The notes below the pieces were generated by a model. That model saw only the letters and a list, made by a program, of their open reading frames with translations. It did not search any database and had not been told where the DNA came from. From positions 1 through 64,000 of the forward strand of contig NZ_JAUPEC010000016.1 in NCBI RefSeq assembly GCF_030551755.1: a stretch of 64,000 nt of DNA. Reading direction: 5' to 3'. Shown here in pieces: positions 26,858 to 35,698 of the stretch. A program made the translations under genes and the position numbers. The DNA comes from Pseudocolwellia sp. AS88. GTDB taxonomy: Bacteria > Pseudomonadota > Gammaproteobacteria > Enterobacterales > Alteromonadaceae. Within the stretch, counting starts at the first letter, position 1; each line of letters opens with the position of its first letter.

Positions 26858-27790
26858 ATGAATATATTAATTACAGGCGGTACAGGTTTTATTGGAACAA
26901 AGCTATGTAGTGTTTTACATAAACAACACCATCGGCTTGTTGTGGTAACTCGTCATCCTGAAAAAGCTAAAAGTGCAGCCAAAGTTAATGTGGTAAGTGA
27001 TGAAAGCAGTAAAGGCAGTGTAAAATTCATATCTTCTCTTCAAAAGATTAAAAAAGAAGAAGTGTTTGATGCTGTTATCAATTTAGCGGGCGAGCCCATT
27101 GCAGATAAACGTTGGAGTAATGTTAGGAAACAAGAGATTTTAAATAGTCGCTTAGACACTACTTCAAGCCTGATTGAATATTTTAATGAGACAGAACACA
27201 AACCTAAGTTATTTATTAGTGGCTCAGCTATTGGTTATTACGGTATAGCAGAAAGTAATGAAAGTATTGATGAGTATGGCTCAGGTGATAACAGTTTTTC
27301 TAGTGAGCTATGTCAGCAATGGGAGGCTTTAGCTGTAGAAGCTGAAACATTAGGCATTAGAACTTGCTTGCTACGTACGGGAGTTGTATTAGGTAAAAAT
27401 GGTGGGGCGTTAAGTAAAATGTTGCCACCGTTTAAGCTTGGTTTAGGAGGGAAAATAGGTTCAGGTAAACAGTGGATGTCTTGGATCCATCTTGATGATT
27501 TAGTGGGTATCATTTTACATTGTATTGTTAATGAAGAAGTTAAAGGTGCTATTAATGGCACTGCACCTGAACCTAAGACTAATGCTGACTTTTCTCAATC
27601 TTTAGGTAAAGCGTTGAATCGTCCAACTGTTTTGCCAATGCCAGCTTTTGTGATAAAGCTTTTAATGGGTAATATGGGTGAAGAATTGCTATTAGCTGGT
27701 AAGAAGATAATTCCTGCAAAGGCTTTAGCTACAGGTTATGTATTTAAATATCCAAAACTGGATGCAGCTTTAGTTGATATTGTTTCTTAG
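26858..27790 (+). CDS. yfcH: TIGR01777-type NAD(P)-binding epimerase family protein, YfcH-like
   Basis: 310 residues. Extended SDR protein: Rossmann motif ITGGTGFIGTKL at the start, VINLAGEPIADKRW, SGSAIGYYG (active Tyr region), EALAVEAETLGIRTCLLRTG, WMSWIHLDDLVG, and the C-terminal DUF1731 domain (ALATGYVFKYPKLDAAL). This matches E. coli YfcH, often linked to cell-division or envelope roles but without a proven reaction. It follows speG closely and ends before a bidirectional terminator. Confidence 0.92.
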   Translation: MNILITGGTGFIGTKLCSVLHKQHHRLVVVTRHPEKAKSAAKVNVVSDESSKGSVKFISSLQKIKKEEVFDAVINLAGEPIADKRWSNVRKQEILNSRLDTTSSLIEYFNETEHKPKLFISGSAIGYYGIAESNESIDEYGSGDNSFSSELCQQWEALAVEAETLGIRTCLLRTGVVLGKNGGALSKMLPPFKLGLGGKIGSGKQWMSWIHLDDLVGIILHCIVNEEVKGAINGTAPEPKTNADFSQSLGKALNRPTVLPMPAFVIKLLMGNMGEELLLAGKKIIPAKALATGYVFKYPKLDAALVDIVS

Positions 27791-27868
27791 TCGCCTACTA
27801 GTTAAGTGTATCACTGTTTAGTACTTATTTTGCTATACATTAATTATTATGATTAATTGGATAATGAA

Positions 27869-27892
27869 AAAGCCACTCAAACGAGTGGCTTT
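27869..27892. terminator. Bidirectional terminator
   Basis: AAAGCCACTC (27869-27878), loop AAAC, GAGTGGCTTT (27883-27892), flanked by A and T runs. Between convergent yfcH and the cytochrome gene. Confidence 0.92.
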
Positions 27893-27920
27893 GTTATATT
27901 ACTTAGCAATCTATTACCGA

Positions 27921-29633
27921 CTAAAATGCACTCAGTGGATTAGTTATGCCTGTTTCTTGCCCTGGTTCAATATCTTTAAACACTTCATCAGTTAATGGCT
28001 TAAGTAACGGTGTTTTACCTTTAATATAACTTTGAGCTTCTACAATGACTTTATAAGCTTTGTTTAACGCGATAGCACGTTCTTTAGATGGCAACATGAG
28101 TAATGAAATATCATTATGTAAACGTTCAAACATTTCAGCTCTTGGTTTACCTTTTTTATCAAAAAAGCGTTCCTTAACTTCTTGGTTTGATCTGAATTCA
28201 TCACCTGTTGGGTTGTTTTTCAAATAATAAGAGTATTCGTATTCGCCATCACTTTCTCGCTTAGGTTCAGGTGTGCCATGCATCGAGCGTTGCTCCCAAT
28301 GGTACCAACCTTGTTGAAAGCTGCTGGTTGGCATTTTGCGATAAAATGAAATATTAGTGTCCATCAATATACCCGTAGCACTATGACAGCCTGTACATGA
28401 TGCTTGCTCTTCATATGTTTGTGGACGTAAGTCGCCTTGTTGATCTTCAATGAAACCTTGGTAAGTCCAACCTTGAAGTACACGAACACCTTCTTCAGCT
28501 GAGCCTCTTATTTGTTTAGTACGATCGGGAAAGTCGTGACGTTCTTTAATTTCGTCTTCGCTGATCACTTCAAAATCGTAGTAAGTTTTCCAAGCTCGTT
28601 TTTTAGCATAACGTAGTTCTTTCATACGAGGCGCCATAGTCACTTGGTCATTCTCGTCTATATCTAGATAACGAACAGAGTGAACAAACTCTGTTCCTTC
28701 AGGAAACATTTTTGCAGCAAGGTGTAATTTACCTTGTTTCAGTAGGTCAGCAGCCTCACCTACATAACTCATGAAGCGTTGCTGTAAAGGTGCCCAATCA
28801 TATTTTATTAAGCTTGCCGTGGTTAATTCACCATCTTTATTTAAATCTACACCCAACTTCGTTTCGTCAGCTGGGCTGATAGGAATATCTTTCTCTAAAA
28901 TTAGCGCTTCAACAATAGCTAAGTTGATGGTGTAAATTTCTTGGTCGAATTCACCTTGTTTATTTTTACGCAAAGGATCGGCTAAACGAATACTAACATC
29001 GTCTGTTGCTCCGTTAGTTGGCATAAAACCTCCAACTAATGGGTAATAAGCGTAACTGCGCCATCCAGTAAAGCTGCCATCTGGCTTATGATCAAAGCCT
29101 TTGTTGTCAAAATTAAAGTAAATATCGGCTTTGTAACCATCCCATTGATCATTACCGTTCGAGTCAAAGGTACTTGCTTGGTTTCTTAAGCGTTCATTGA
29201 GGATAATGTTACCGTCGGCATCAAAGTAATTATCTTGTTTTACATACGCCATAATATCTTCATCAGATATCTGTTTTACTTTTTCACGATTATCAGAAAA
29301 TAGGTTATCCCAAGGATTATGCATGCCAGCTTCAGGGAAGTTATATTCAACTTGTGAGTCAATATCGTTAAGTACATTCGGACCTTTACTGTTGGTATGA
29401 CATGCATAACAAGCATTGGCTACTTCATTAATTTGTCCATTTTCACCTTTACTCACCACTGGATTTACATAGCATTGTGCTGGAATATAAGGAGTAGGGT
29501 GACTCAATCTATTTACGAACATATCTTTGTTCAAATCAAGGTGCTCGGCATGAGCAGAGAAACATAAGCTTATTAAAGATAAAGTGAGCAGCGAACGTTT
29601 ATGCTCTAAAAGGTGTCGAGTAGAAAAAAACAT
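27921..29633 (-). CDS. Periplasmic diheme c-type cytochrome
   Basis: 570 residues, signal peptide to about residue 29. Two heme-binding CxxCH motifs are seen: C75-C78-H79 (CYACH) and C413-C416-H417 (CTGCH). Two short Asp-rich calcium-like loops (DLNKDGELT and DIDENDQVT) are also visible. I know no enzyme name for this layout; it resembles uncharacterised diheme cytochromes of marine bacteria. The PhoX-like lipoprotein gene lies 81 bp upstream on the same strand, so the two are probably one operon with the lipoprotein first. An extracytoplasmic redox role beside that protein is inferred. Confidence 0.85.
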   Translation of the reverse strand: MFFSTRHLLEHKRSLLTLSLISLCFSAHAEHLDLNKDMFVNRLSHPTPYIPAQCYVNPVVSKGENGQINEVANACYACHTNSKGPNVLNDIDSQVEYNFPEAGMHNPWDNLFSDNREKVKQISDEDIMAYVKQDNYFDADGNIILNERLRNQASTFDSNGNDQWDGYKADIYFNFDNKGFDHKPDGSFTGWRSYAYYPLVGGFMPTNGATDDVSIRLADPLRKNKQGEFDQEIYTINLAIVEALILEKDIPISPADETKLGVDLNKDGELTTASLIKYDWAPLQQRFMSYVGEAADLLKQGKLHLAAKMFPEGTEFVHSVRYLDIDENDQVTMAPRMKELRYAKKRAWKTYYDFEVISEDEIKERHDFPDRTKQIRGSAEEGVRVLQGWTYQGFIEDQQGDLRPQTYEEQASCTGCHSATGILMDTNISFYRKMPTSSFQQGWYHWEQRSMHGTPEPKRESDGEYEYSYYLKNNPTGDEFRSNQEVKERFFDKKGKPRAEMFERLHNDISLLMLPSKERAIALNKAYKVIVEAQSYIKGKTPLLKPLTDEVFKDIEPGQETGITNPLSAF

Positions 29634-29714
29634 GATTTACATCTCCGGTAACGCAATAAAGGGGACAAATAGTCCCCTTGGTATTTCAACTTATTGATTT
29701 AAATGAATGGTCAT

Positions 29715-31775
29715 TTATTCTGATTTTTGAGCAGGGAAAGGACCAACATAACCAGTGTAAGCACGATCTTCACCAGTATCTGTGCTCTTATCACCATCAG
29801 ACTCACCGTATGGATGTTGCACAACACTTGTTAAGTATGCCCAACCATTAATGTTCGGGTACCAGTAAGGTGATGTAGTTTCTGAACCGTATGGCGTAGT
29901 TTGAATACGAGCCATAGTGTTATCACTTAAGTCTAAAGCCCAGATAACATCGTTTTGATGTCCACTACCAGTATCTTCACCAATAATTAATTGGTCGTGA
30001 CCACTCATGTAAGTGACGTTATCAGGGTTAGCTATACCGTCGATATTACAGTTGTTCATACCGTTGTTAAACACGTCTGCGTTAGCAACTACATCTGTAG
30101 CGGTGCCCCAACTATCTACAGCAGGAATACCTTGAATTAAGCCTGAGATATTGGTAGCTACGTAATCAGAACCCATAGTTGTGTTACCCGCTACATCTAA
30201 CTGATAAACACCGCCACAGGTATTGTAACCAGAAAGTTTTATATCGTTACTGCCACCTAAGTCGTAAGAGTTACTTGCGTTACCACTACTCTTAAAATCT
30301 TCCATACCACGACCAATTTCAGACATAGCTAAGTAGAGTTTGTTACGCGTTTCATCAAAGGTAATGCCTTCTTCTTTACGTAGCTCTGTTGTTGCACCCA
30401 TTAATGCAGCATAGCGACGTGTTTCTAGACGAGACGCTATTTTTTCCATACCTGTTTTTACTTTCAAACATTCTTGACCAATACCGCCTTGGTTGATTGA
30501 AGTGAAACCGTCAGGACAAACACCATCAACTGGGTCAGCTGTTTCAAAAATATCAGTGAAAGCAACTTGGCTATCGCCTGAAACATAAGGTTTAATTTCA
30601 GCGTCAGTTGCATGGCCTAAATCTATCCATGTTAAATCAGCAGCACCTTGACCTTCAGCACTTGTTTGATTCCATTTCATTGCATACAGAGTACCAGCAC
30701 TTAAATCACCAGCTGTATCAGCAATGTACATGTATAAACCAACGTTAGTACCGTCATCTGTCATGTATGTAGTTTTTTGATCTGGCATTACATAAGCTAG
30801 TTCGAATGCCATACGGCCAACAGAGTAATGTTTAGTTAATGTTGCTTCTGGAGTTGCTTCAGAGCCATCTACAGCAACTTCGATAGGCCAACCTAATTGG
30901 TAAGCATTCCATTTTGATTCGTCGTTATCAAAATATTCTAAGAATGCTGCAGTTCCACTATTTGCTAATGCATCAGCACCAGTAACTAAAGAGCGAGCAT
31001 TTGGTTCATATTCTTCAGAAGCTAGATGTGTGTTCCAAGGTGTTACAGAGCCTGCACAATGTACCCAACCACCGTCTACACCAGACATATCAAGTTGCCA
31101 CATTTTCTTAACGTTTAACTCACCGTTACTTTTGTTTTGGTCTAGTTCCATCATGAACATAGCACCAGGACGAGATTCGATTTGTGATACTGAGAACAAA
31201 CGGTCGCCAACAGGTAGTAATGAGGTATATTCGTTTGAGTTAGAGATTTTACGAGCACCATCTTCTGAGTATAACGGCTGACCTTCGCTGTTAATTAACT
31301 GACCAAAAGCTACATCGTCAAACATATCGCCAGAACGAGCCAGTGTATGGTAGCTAACGTTAAGTGGTGTTTCTGTTGTTCCATCTACTACTTTTGCATT
31401 ACCTACTAATATTTGACGCTTGTCGTAGTTAGTAGAAGGAGCTTCAACACTTTCAAATTTGATTCTTGCTGTTGATGCTATCATTTGTGATGTTGCATCT
31501 TCAGCTGAACATACAGTAGAAGAAGATTGAATTTCTGAATCGTCTAATTCACCGTTAGCGTTCGTATCTATACCTGCATGTAACGTTGTTGCACCATTGG
31601 GACAAGCATCTGTTGCTGTAATAGTTTCTACTTTAGTTAAAGAAGATAAACCGTCTGTTCCCGCAACGCCATCAACACCATCTTTTCCGTCATCACCACA
31701 GGCTGCAAGTAATATAATTGGTGCGCTGATTAGTACCGCTCTTATTGATTTAGATAATTTTGATTCAGTCATCAT
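29715..31775 (-). CDS. PhoX-like (DUF839) lipoprotein
   Basis: About 686 residues. Lipobox LLAAC after the signal helix, then a Gly-Asp-rich stretch (GDDGKDGVDGVAGTDG), a short DUF7151-like module (ETITATDACPNGATTLHAG, then DTNANGELDDSEI) and a large DUF839/PhoX beta-propeller. The PhoX signature is clear: ASRLETRRYAALMGATTE, then RKEEGITFDETRNKLYLAMSEIG, with the usual metal-ligand Glu in these segments. PhoX enzymes are Fe/Ca phosphomonoesterases, but activity here is unproven. ATG 31775 has AGAGGA nine bases upstream and is preferred to 31793. Paired with the cytochrome gene downstream. Confidence 0.85.
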   Translation of the reverse strand: MMTESKLSKSIRAVLISAPIILLAACGDDGKDGVDGVAGTDGLSSLTKVETITATDACPNGATTLHAGIDTNANGELDDSEIQSSSTVCSAEDATSQMIASTARIKFESVEAPSTNYDKRQILVGNAKVVDGTTETPLNVSYHTLARSGDMFDDVAFGQLINSEGQPLYSEDGARKISNSNEYTSLLPVGDRLFSVSQIESRPGAMFMMELDQNKSNGELNVKKMWQLDMSGVDGGWVHCAGSVTPWNTHLASEEYEPNARSLVTGADALANSGTAAFLEYFDNDESKWNAYQLGWPIEVAVDGSEATPEATLTKHYSVGRMAFELAYVMPDQKTTYMTDDGTNVGLYMYIADTAGDLSAGTLYAMKWNQTSAEGQGAADLTWIDLGHATDAEIKPYVSGDSQVAFTDIFETADPVDGVCPDGFTSINQGGIGQECLKVKTGMEKIASRLETRRYAALMGATTELRKEEGITFDETRNKLYLAMSEIGRGMEDFKSSGNASNSYDLGGSNDIKLSGYNTCGGVYQLDVAGNTTMGSDYVATNISGLIQGIPAVDSWGTATDVVANADVFNNGMNNCNIDGIANPDNVTYMSGHDQLIIGEDTGSGHQNDVIWALDLSDNTMARIQTTPYGSETTSPYWYPNINGWAYLTSVVQHPYGESDGDKSTDTGEDRAYTGYVGPFPAQKSE

Positions 31776-32055
31776 TAGTGTGTGTCCTCTCATATAATTG
31801 GATTATTGTTATTTATAATTCTTTGCACTGAGTGCTTATGAAAAACCAAGACCGACCTAATATCACAGGAGATATTAATGTAACGGGTTAGTCATAATTT
31901 GGTGCATAGACTAGAGAGCTAATGTGATGTTTCTGTTACAGAAATTTGAACCTTGTATTAATCGACTTATTTTTAAGTAAAAGATGATTATTAGAAGTGT
32001 GGTGATCGATGGCGCAATTTATACAGCCCATTAAAAAGGAGAGTAGGGTATTTAC

Positions 32056-32184
32056 ATGACGACTATTTATAACGGTATTCATGTTATTTCTTGTCTTTTA
32101 ATTAAAGCTGGCGTATATGTACGCGCCGTTATTATATTCATGATATTAAGAATAATTAAGGCGAAAAAAATAAAGAGTATTTAA
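32056..32184 (+). CDS. Possible 42-residue membrane microprotein
   Basis: ATG 32056 follows a strong ribosome site (AAAAGGAGAG about ten bases earlier). The product has a hydrophobic middle (AVIIFMILRII) and a Lys-rich end (KAKKIKSI), as in small single-helix proteins. No homolog recognised. It sits in the 508-bp gap between the PhoX-like and MscS genes. Apart from this, that gap holds no gene I can support. Confidence 0.3.
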   Translation: MTTIYNGIHVISCLLIKAGVYVRAVIIFMILRIIKAKKIKSI

Positions 32185-32283
32185 TGCTTAAAAATGAGTA
32201 AATAAGATCACCTCAAAATAGCTAATTTACCTTTAATTATGCCACTTGCTGGCGCTGTTTTTTTTATTATGTGAGTTTTACAA

Positions 32284-32769
32284 ATGAATGAAAATATAGT
32301 TCAAGCCATATTAATATTTGCTGTGTTTTTTATTGCGTCAATCATCATCGATAAAATACTAAAAAGAATTGAATCAAAGTTTGATGCAAGTGTACGTGAA
32401 TCATTCCGTTTAATATCGAATTCACAACGTGCAATTTTGATCTTTATCGGCGTTGTTTTAGCACTTTCTAAACTAGGATTTGATGTTGCTGCATTAGTTG
32501 CAGGATTAGGTTTAACCGGCTTTGCTTTAGGTTTAGCTTTAAAGGACGCAATATCTAACTTAGTGTCAGGTATTATGATCGTTATTTATAAGCCAATAAA
32601 AATAGGGAATAAAATTGAAATTACAGGTTCAAAAGGTACAGTAGTTGATTTGAACTTACGGTACATTACTGTAAAAAGTGACGGTGTTACCCACTTAGTG
32701 CCCAATTCAATACTGCTGAACAACAAAGTTTCGATTGTAGACCCAGAAGTGCCAGCAGAAAAAGCTTAA
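32284..32769 (+). CDS. Small MscS-family mechanosensitive channel protein
   Basis: 161 residues: two or three helices and the MscS beta domain. The pore-lining helix shows the Gly/Ala pattern (VAALVAGLGLTGFALGLALKD, of which AALVAGLG and GFALGLA are the key parts), then NLVSGIMIVIYKPIKIGNKIEI and VTHLVPNSILLNNKVSI, given in part. It lacks the large C-terminal vestibule of MscS, as many short homologs do. Forms a turgor-release pore as an oligomer in the inner membrane. Single gene ending at a terminator. Confidence 0.9.
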   Translation: MNENIVQAILIFAVFFIASIIIDKILKRIESKFDASVRESFRLISNSQRAILIFIGVVLALSKLGFDVAALVAGLGLTGFALGLALKDAISNLVSGIMIVIYKPIKIGNKIEITGSKGTVVDLNLRYITVKSDGVTHLVPNSILLNNKVSIVDPEVPAEKA

Positions 32770-32789
32770 ACATTATATCTTAATTCTAT

Positions 32790-32815
32790 AAAGCTCTAGC
32801 AATCGCTAGAGCTTT
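32790..32815. terminator. Terminator after the MscS-type gene
   Basis: AAAGCTCTAGC (32790-32800), loop AATC, GCTAGAGCTTT (32805-32815), then a T-rich run. Confidence 0.9.
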
Positions 32816-32940
32816 ATCTTTTCAAACAATTTAAACGCTTATTCGATACGAAGGCTACGGTGAATGGTAGTTCAAACACTACTTATTTTAGCTAGTGTTA
32901 AAGAGGCTATTTAATAGAGGTTACTCTGGTATATATCAGA

Positions 32941-33117
32941 TTAGCTTTGCTTGCTTTCGATCTCTTTAATTTTATTTAATATCTGTTCAGCTTCATATGT
33001 TAATTCTGAATAGGTTTTAATATCACCATTACGTTGCGACTGCATCGCTTGTTCTAATTTAGCTTCATAACTTTTGTTTAGTTTTTTGATCGGATCGGAT
33101 TTGAAAATAGAAAACAT
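32941..33117 (-). CDS. DUF6435 family small protein
   Basis: 58 residues, starting MFSIFKSDPIKKLNKSYE and continuing through AMQSQRNGDIKTYSEL to a short helical end (EIESKQS). This matches the DUF6435 pattern of short, charged, helical proteins with FKSDP near the start and RNGDI in the middle. Function unknown. The ATG is preceded by AAGTGAGATCTC, a fair ribosome site. It lies in the 573-bp gap between the MscS and YceK-like genes and is below the usual length cut-off for gene calling. Confidence 0.8.
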   Translation of the reverse strand: MFSIFKSDPIKKLNKSYEAKLEQAMQSQRNGDIKTYSELTYEAEQILNKIKEIESKQS

Positions 33118-33342
33118 GAGATCTCACTTAGATATTTTTTTAGTTACCTAATTATACGTAGCTGGCGAGATAAAGGATTACTATATTTGTGATTTTTGCT
33201 GAGGTTGGATAGGAAGTGTTCTAAAAATGTTAGAACAACGCTTTGTAATTTAATAATTAATCGAGTAATCTTGATTTATTAAATTTATCAGGAAGATACC
33301 TCACGCAATTGGAAAGGCGGGTTTAATTCTTACAGGAGTCCA

Positions 33343-33639
33343 ATGAAATATCAAAAATCAATTAGTATAATAATGTGTTTATTCACGTTTTCTTGCTCCA
33401 CTGTAACAACTCATCACATTACATTTGGTCACCCATATAGTGGTACTGAGGATGCAGTTAAAAACTTTCCATGCCGTACCGTTAATTCAATGAATTATGC
33501 AATGATGAATTTTCCATTTGTTGTGCTTGATATGCCATTTTCATTCTTATTAGATACCGTTTTATTACCCATAGATCTTATCGTTACACCTAAAGTAGAA
33601 CGAAAGTTTACTACGTTTCATGATAATGAATGTGTTTAA
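33343..33639 (+). CDS. YceK/YidQ-family lipoprotein (DUF1375)
   Basis: 98 residues. Signal helix with a Cys at FTFSCS, followed by the family core: HPYSGTEDAVKNF, then the conserved LDMPFSFLLDTVLLPIDL near the end, which is the DUF1375 hallmark (Leu-Asp-x-Pro-Phe-Ser ... Asp-Thr ... Leu-Pro-x-Asp). Outer-membrane or periplasmic lipoprotein of unknown role. Strong ribosome site (AGGAG) seven bases before the ATG. Alone on its strand; the palindromic repeat copy 2 follows. Confidence 0.85.
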   Translation: MKYQKSISIIMCLFTFSCSTVTTHHITFGHPYSGTEDAVKNFPCRTVNSMNYAMMNFPFVVLDMPFSFLLDTVLLPIDLIVTPKVERKFTTFHDNECV

Positions 33640-33665
33640 CCACATAAGATTTACATAATAATTAG

Positions 33666-33863
33666 TTAACCTGAACTCGGTTTAAGATGTTTTTAAACCA
33701 TTGAAATAATTACTAATAAAATTCAACTCATATTCTAACTTGATAGTTTTTCTTTCTTCAAGGCAAATTTCGCGTCAATAGCTAGCCTATTGCAAGTAAA
33801 TTTAACGATGAAGAAAGTAAAAGTAGCTGTTAGAGAATAATATATTAAGCCGAGCTCAGGTTA
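33666..33863. repeat. MITE-like palindromic repeat, copy 2
   Basis: About 198 bp. TAACCTGAACTCGG on the left against CCGAGCTCAGGTTA on the right (13 of 14 complementary). The centre AATAGCTAGCCTATT resembles that of copy 1 at 22239-22473, with long arms (TTTCTTTCTTCA ... TGAAGAAAGTAAA). Flanking TTAG on both sides may be a target duplication. Confidence 0.75.
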
Positions 33864-33906
33864 GTTAGAGTAATCCTTTATTGTTATTCCACTCAAAAGT
33901 TGTTGT

Positions 33907-34326
33907 ATGAATATTTATTTAATTATTGCTGGTACATTAAGTGCAATTGTTGCCGTGTTGCACTTAGGTTGTATATATTTTGGCGCTCATTGGTATCGTT
34001 TTTTTGGTGCAGGTGAAGGGATGGCTATATTGGCTGAAAAAGGTAGCATTCAACCAACAATAATCACGAGTTTCATTATTGTGGTTCTTTCTTTGTGGTC
34101 ACTTTATGCTTTTTCTGCTGCTGGTGTTATCGCGAAACTTCCATTCATTCGTGTAGCACTTTCTTTAATTACCTTCATTTACCTAGCACGTGGAGTCCTT
34201 GGTTTGTTTTTAATAAAATCACCTATGGGACGCACACCTGAATTTTGGGTTTGGAGTTCAATTATTTGTTTGATATTTGGCATTATTCATTTGATTGGTT
34301 TGAGACAACAATGGGCAAACTTATAA
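33907..34326 (+). CDS. Four-helix inner-membrane protein, unknown
   Basis: 139 residues with about four transmembrane helices. Polar residues kept between them include HLGCIYFGAHWYRFFGAGEG (in part: HLGCIYFG, WYRFFGAGEG), and LIKSPMGRTPEFWVWSS. No named family recognised. ATG right after AAGTTGTTGT, with a weak ribosome site. Follows the palindromic repeat by 43 bp. Confidence 0.7.
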   Translation: MNIYLIIAGTLSAIVAVLHLGCIYFGAHWYRFFGAGEGMAILAEKGSIQPTIITSFIIVVLSLWSLYAFSAAGVIAKLPFIRVALSLITFIYLARGVLGLFLIKSPMGRTPEFWVWSSIICLIFGIIHLIGLRQQWANL

Positions 34327-34552
34327 AGACTTCTATTCATTTAAATTTAATTACTTCATACCTATATCTCTGAACTCTTTAACTTCCTCATTGTTTCCTT
34401 ATTTCCTGCACATTCTTTTCAATTCGTTACGGTATATTGCTGTGGTTACTAGGCGTTAATAAAACTAACAAATGCCTAGTCGTTTTAGCAAAGTGTAATT
34501 GAGTCTGTTGTTTGTTCATTTATACATAACCCATTTGATTGAGGAGAGTTGT

Positions 34553-35629
34553 GTGAATAACACAATCATAAAAATAGCGGCTATTTCGTTTAGTTTAATT
34601 TTAGGTGCTTGTGGTTCTAGTACGAGTGATGATGCGACTGCAGCTGATGAAACGATTACCGAAGATACTACAACAGAAGAAACGGGCAACGATACAACAC
34701 CTGTTGTGTTAGATGTTGATGCTACGCTGTTTTTAAATAGTGATAACGTAAGTGTTGATACCGTTTCTTGTACATTAACCGACGGCAGCGAAACTTTGTG
34801 TTATCAAATTACGTCAAATCATATAGCTACTGAACATGATATGGGACCTTGGTGTCCTGAAACTATTTACGATACAGCAGAAAAGGGCGGCCTTTGGTTT
34901 GATAAAGGCGAAATACATGATTTAGATGGGCCATTTATCCAAAATTTAGCGGTATTTTATGATGATCCTGGTTTTAAGATGTATGAGGACGACGGTAGTG
35001 TTCGTCGAATGGAAACTGCTGAACAATGCGAACTTGGTGCTGATCCAAATATTGAAGATGAATTTACCAATATGTGTGCACAATGTTTACCTGAGTGGGT
35101 GAGTACTGAAGTGTCATATTTGATCCCTATTACTCCTGTTAAACAAGCTGAACCTGTTGAATTAAGTGATGGACCTACGTTAGAAGTTCAAGGTGTTGAA
35201 TATGGTCCATCTGTTCGTGGCTTAGCGTTTAATGGTGTTAGGTTTGATCACCCAGCAGATATCGATATTATTTTAGCTGGATATCAAATTGCACCGGTAG
35301 ATGATGCTGGAGGACATGTAAATAACAGTTTGGGTTATCACTACCATGGTGATACTGGAATGGTTAATCGCATTGAGCAAACTGATGGGCATTCAGCCAT
35401 GATTGGTTATGCATTAGATGGACATGGTCTTTTTGCTAAATTAGATGCTGATGGTAATGAAGCTACTGATCTTGATACGTGTAGAGGACATGAAGATGAA
35501 ACCCGAGGTTATCATTATCACGTGTTGTCTTTAGAGAGTAACGAGTTCTTAGATTGTTTTTACGGTGCTTGGGCTGAAGATGATAGTGATGAGCAGGGCG
35601 GCCCAGGTGGCGGTGGTCCTCCACAGTAA
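34553..35629 (+). CDS. YHYH-domain lipoprotein
   Basis: About 358 residues. GTG 34553 follows GAGGAG at ideal spacing and opens a signal helix ending in lipobox LGAC, so this start is preferred to 34499. After an acidic Thr/Glu-rich linker, the C-terminal half carries two YHYH motifs (GYHYHGD, GYHYHVL) with GYALDGHGLFAK between them, the mark of YHYH-domain proteins. The four His may bind metal. The tail is Gly/Pro-rich. Function of the family is unproven. A terminator follows at 35641. Confidence 0.88.
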   Translation: MNNTIIKIAAISFSLILGACGSSTSDDATAADETITEDTTTEETGNDTTPVVLDVDATLFLNSDNVSVDTVSCTLTDGSETLCYQITSNHIATEHDMGPWCPETIYDTAEKGGLWFDKGEIHDLDGPFIQNLAVFYDDPGFKMYEDDGSVRRMETAEQCELGADPNIEDEFTNMCAQCLPEWVSTEVSYLIPITPVKQAEPVELSDGPTLEVQGVEYGPSVRGLAFNGVRFDHPADIDIILAGYQIAPVDDAGGHVNNSLGYHYHGDTGMVNRIEQTDGHSAMIGYALDGHGLFAKLDADGNEATDLDTCRGHEDETRGYHYHVLSLESNEFLDCFYGAWAEDDSDEQGGPGGGGPPQ

Positions 35630-35640
35630 TTTATAGCTGG

Positions 35641-35668
35641 AGCCAGTATTTATGAATACTGGCTTTTT
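35641..35668 (+). terminator. Rho-independent terminator after the YHYH gene
   Basis: AGCCAGTATT (35641-35650), loop TATG, AATACTGGCT (35655-35664) and a T-tract. Confidence 0.92.
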
Positions 35669-35698
35669 ATTTATCTTAAATTTATTGGAACTAATTTT

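Noticed and set aside
27313-27561. Minus-strand open frame within yfcH
   Set aside because: Pure shadow of a well-supported gene on the other strand.
31900-31980. Pho-box-like CTGTAACAG stretch upstream of the PhoX-like gene
   Set aside because: Only one half-site fits the CTGTCAT pattern; the second half does not. Not enough to call PhoB control.
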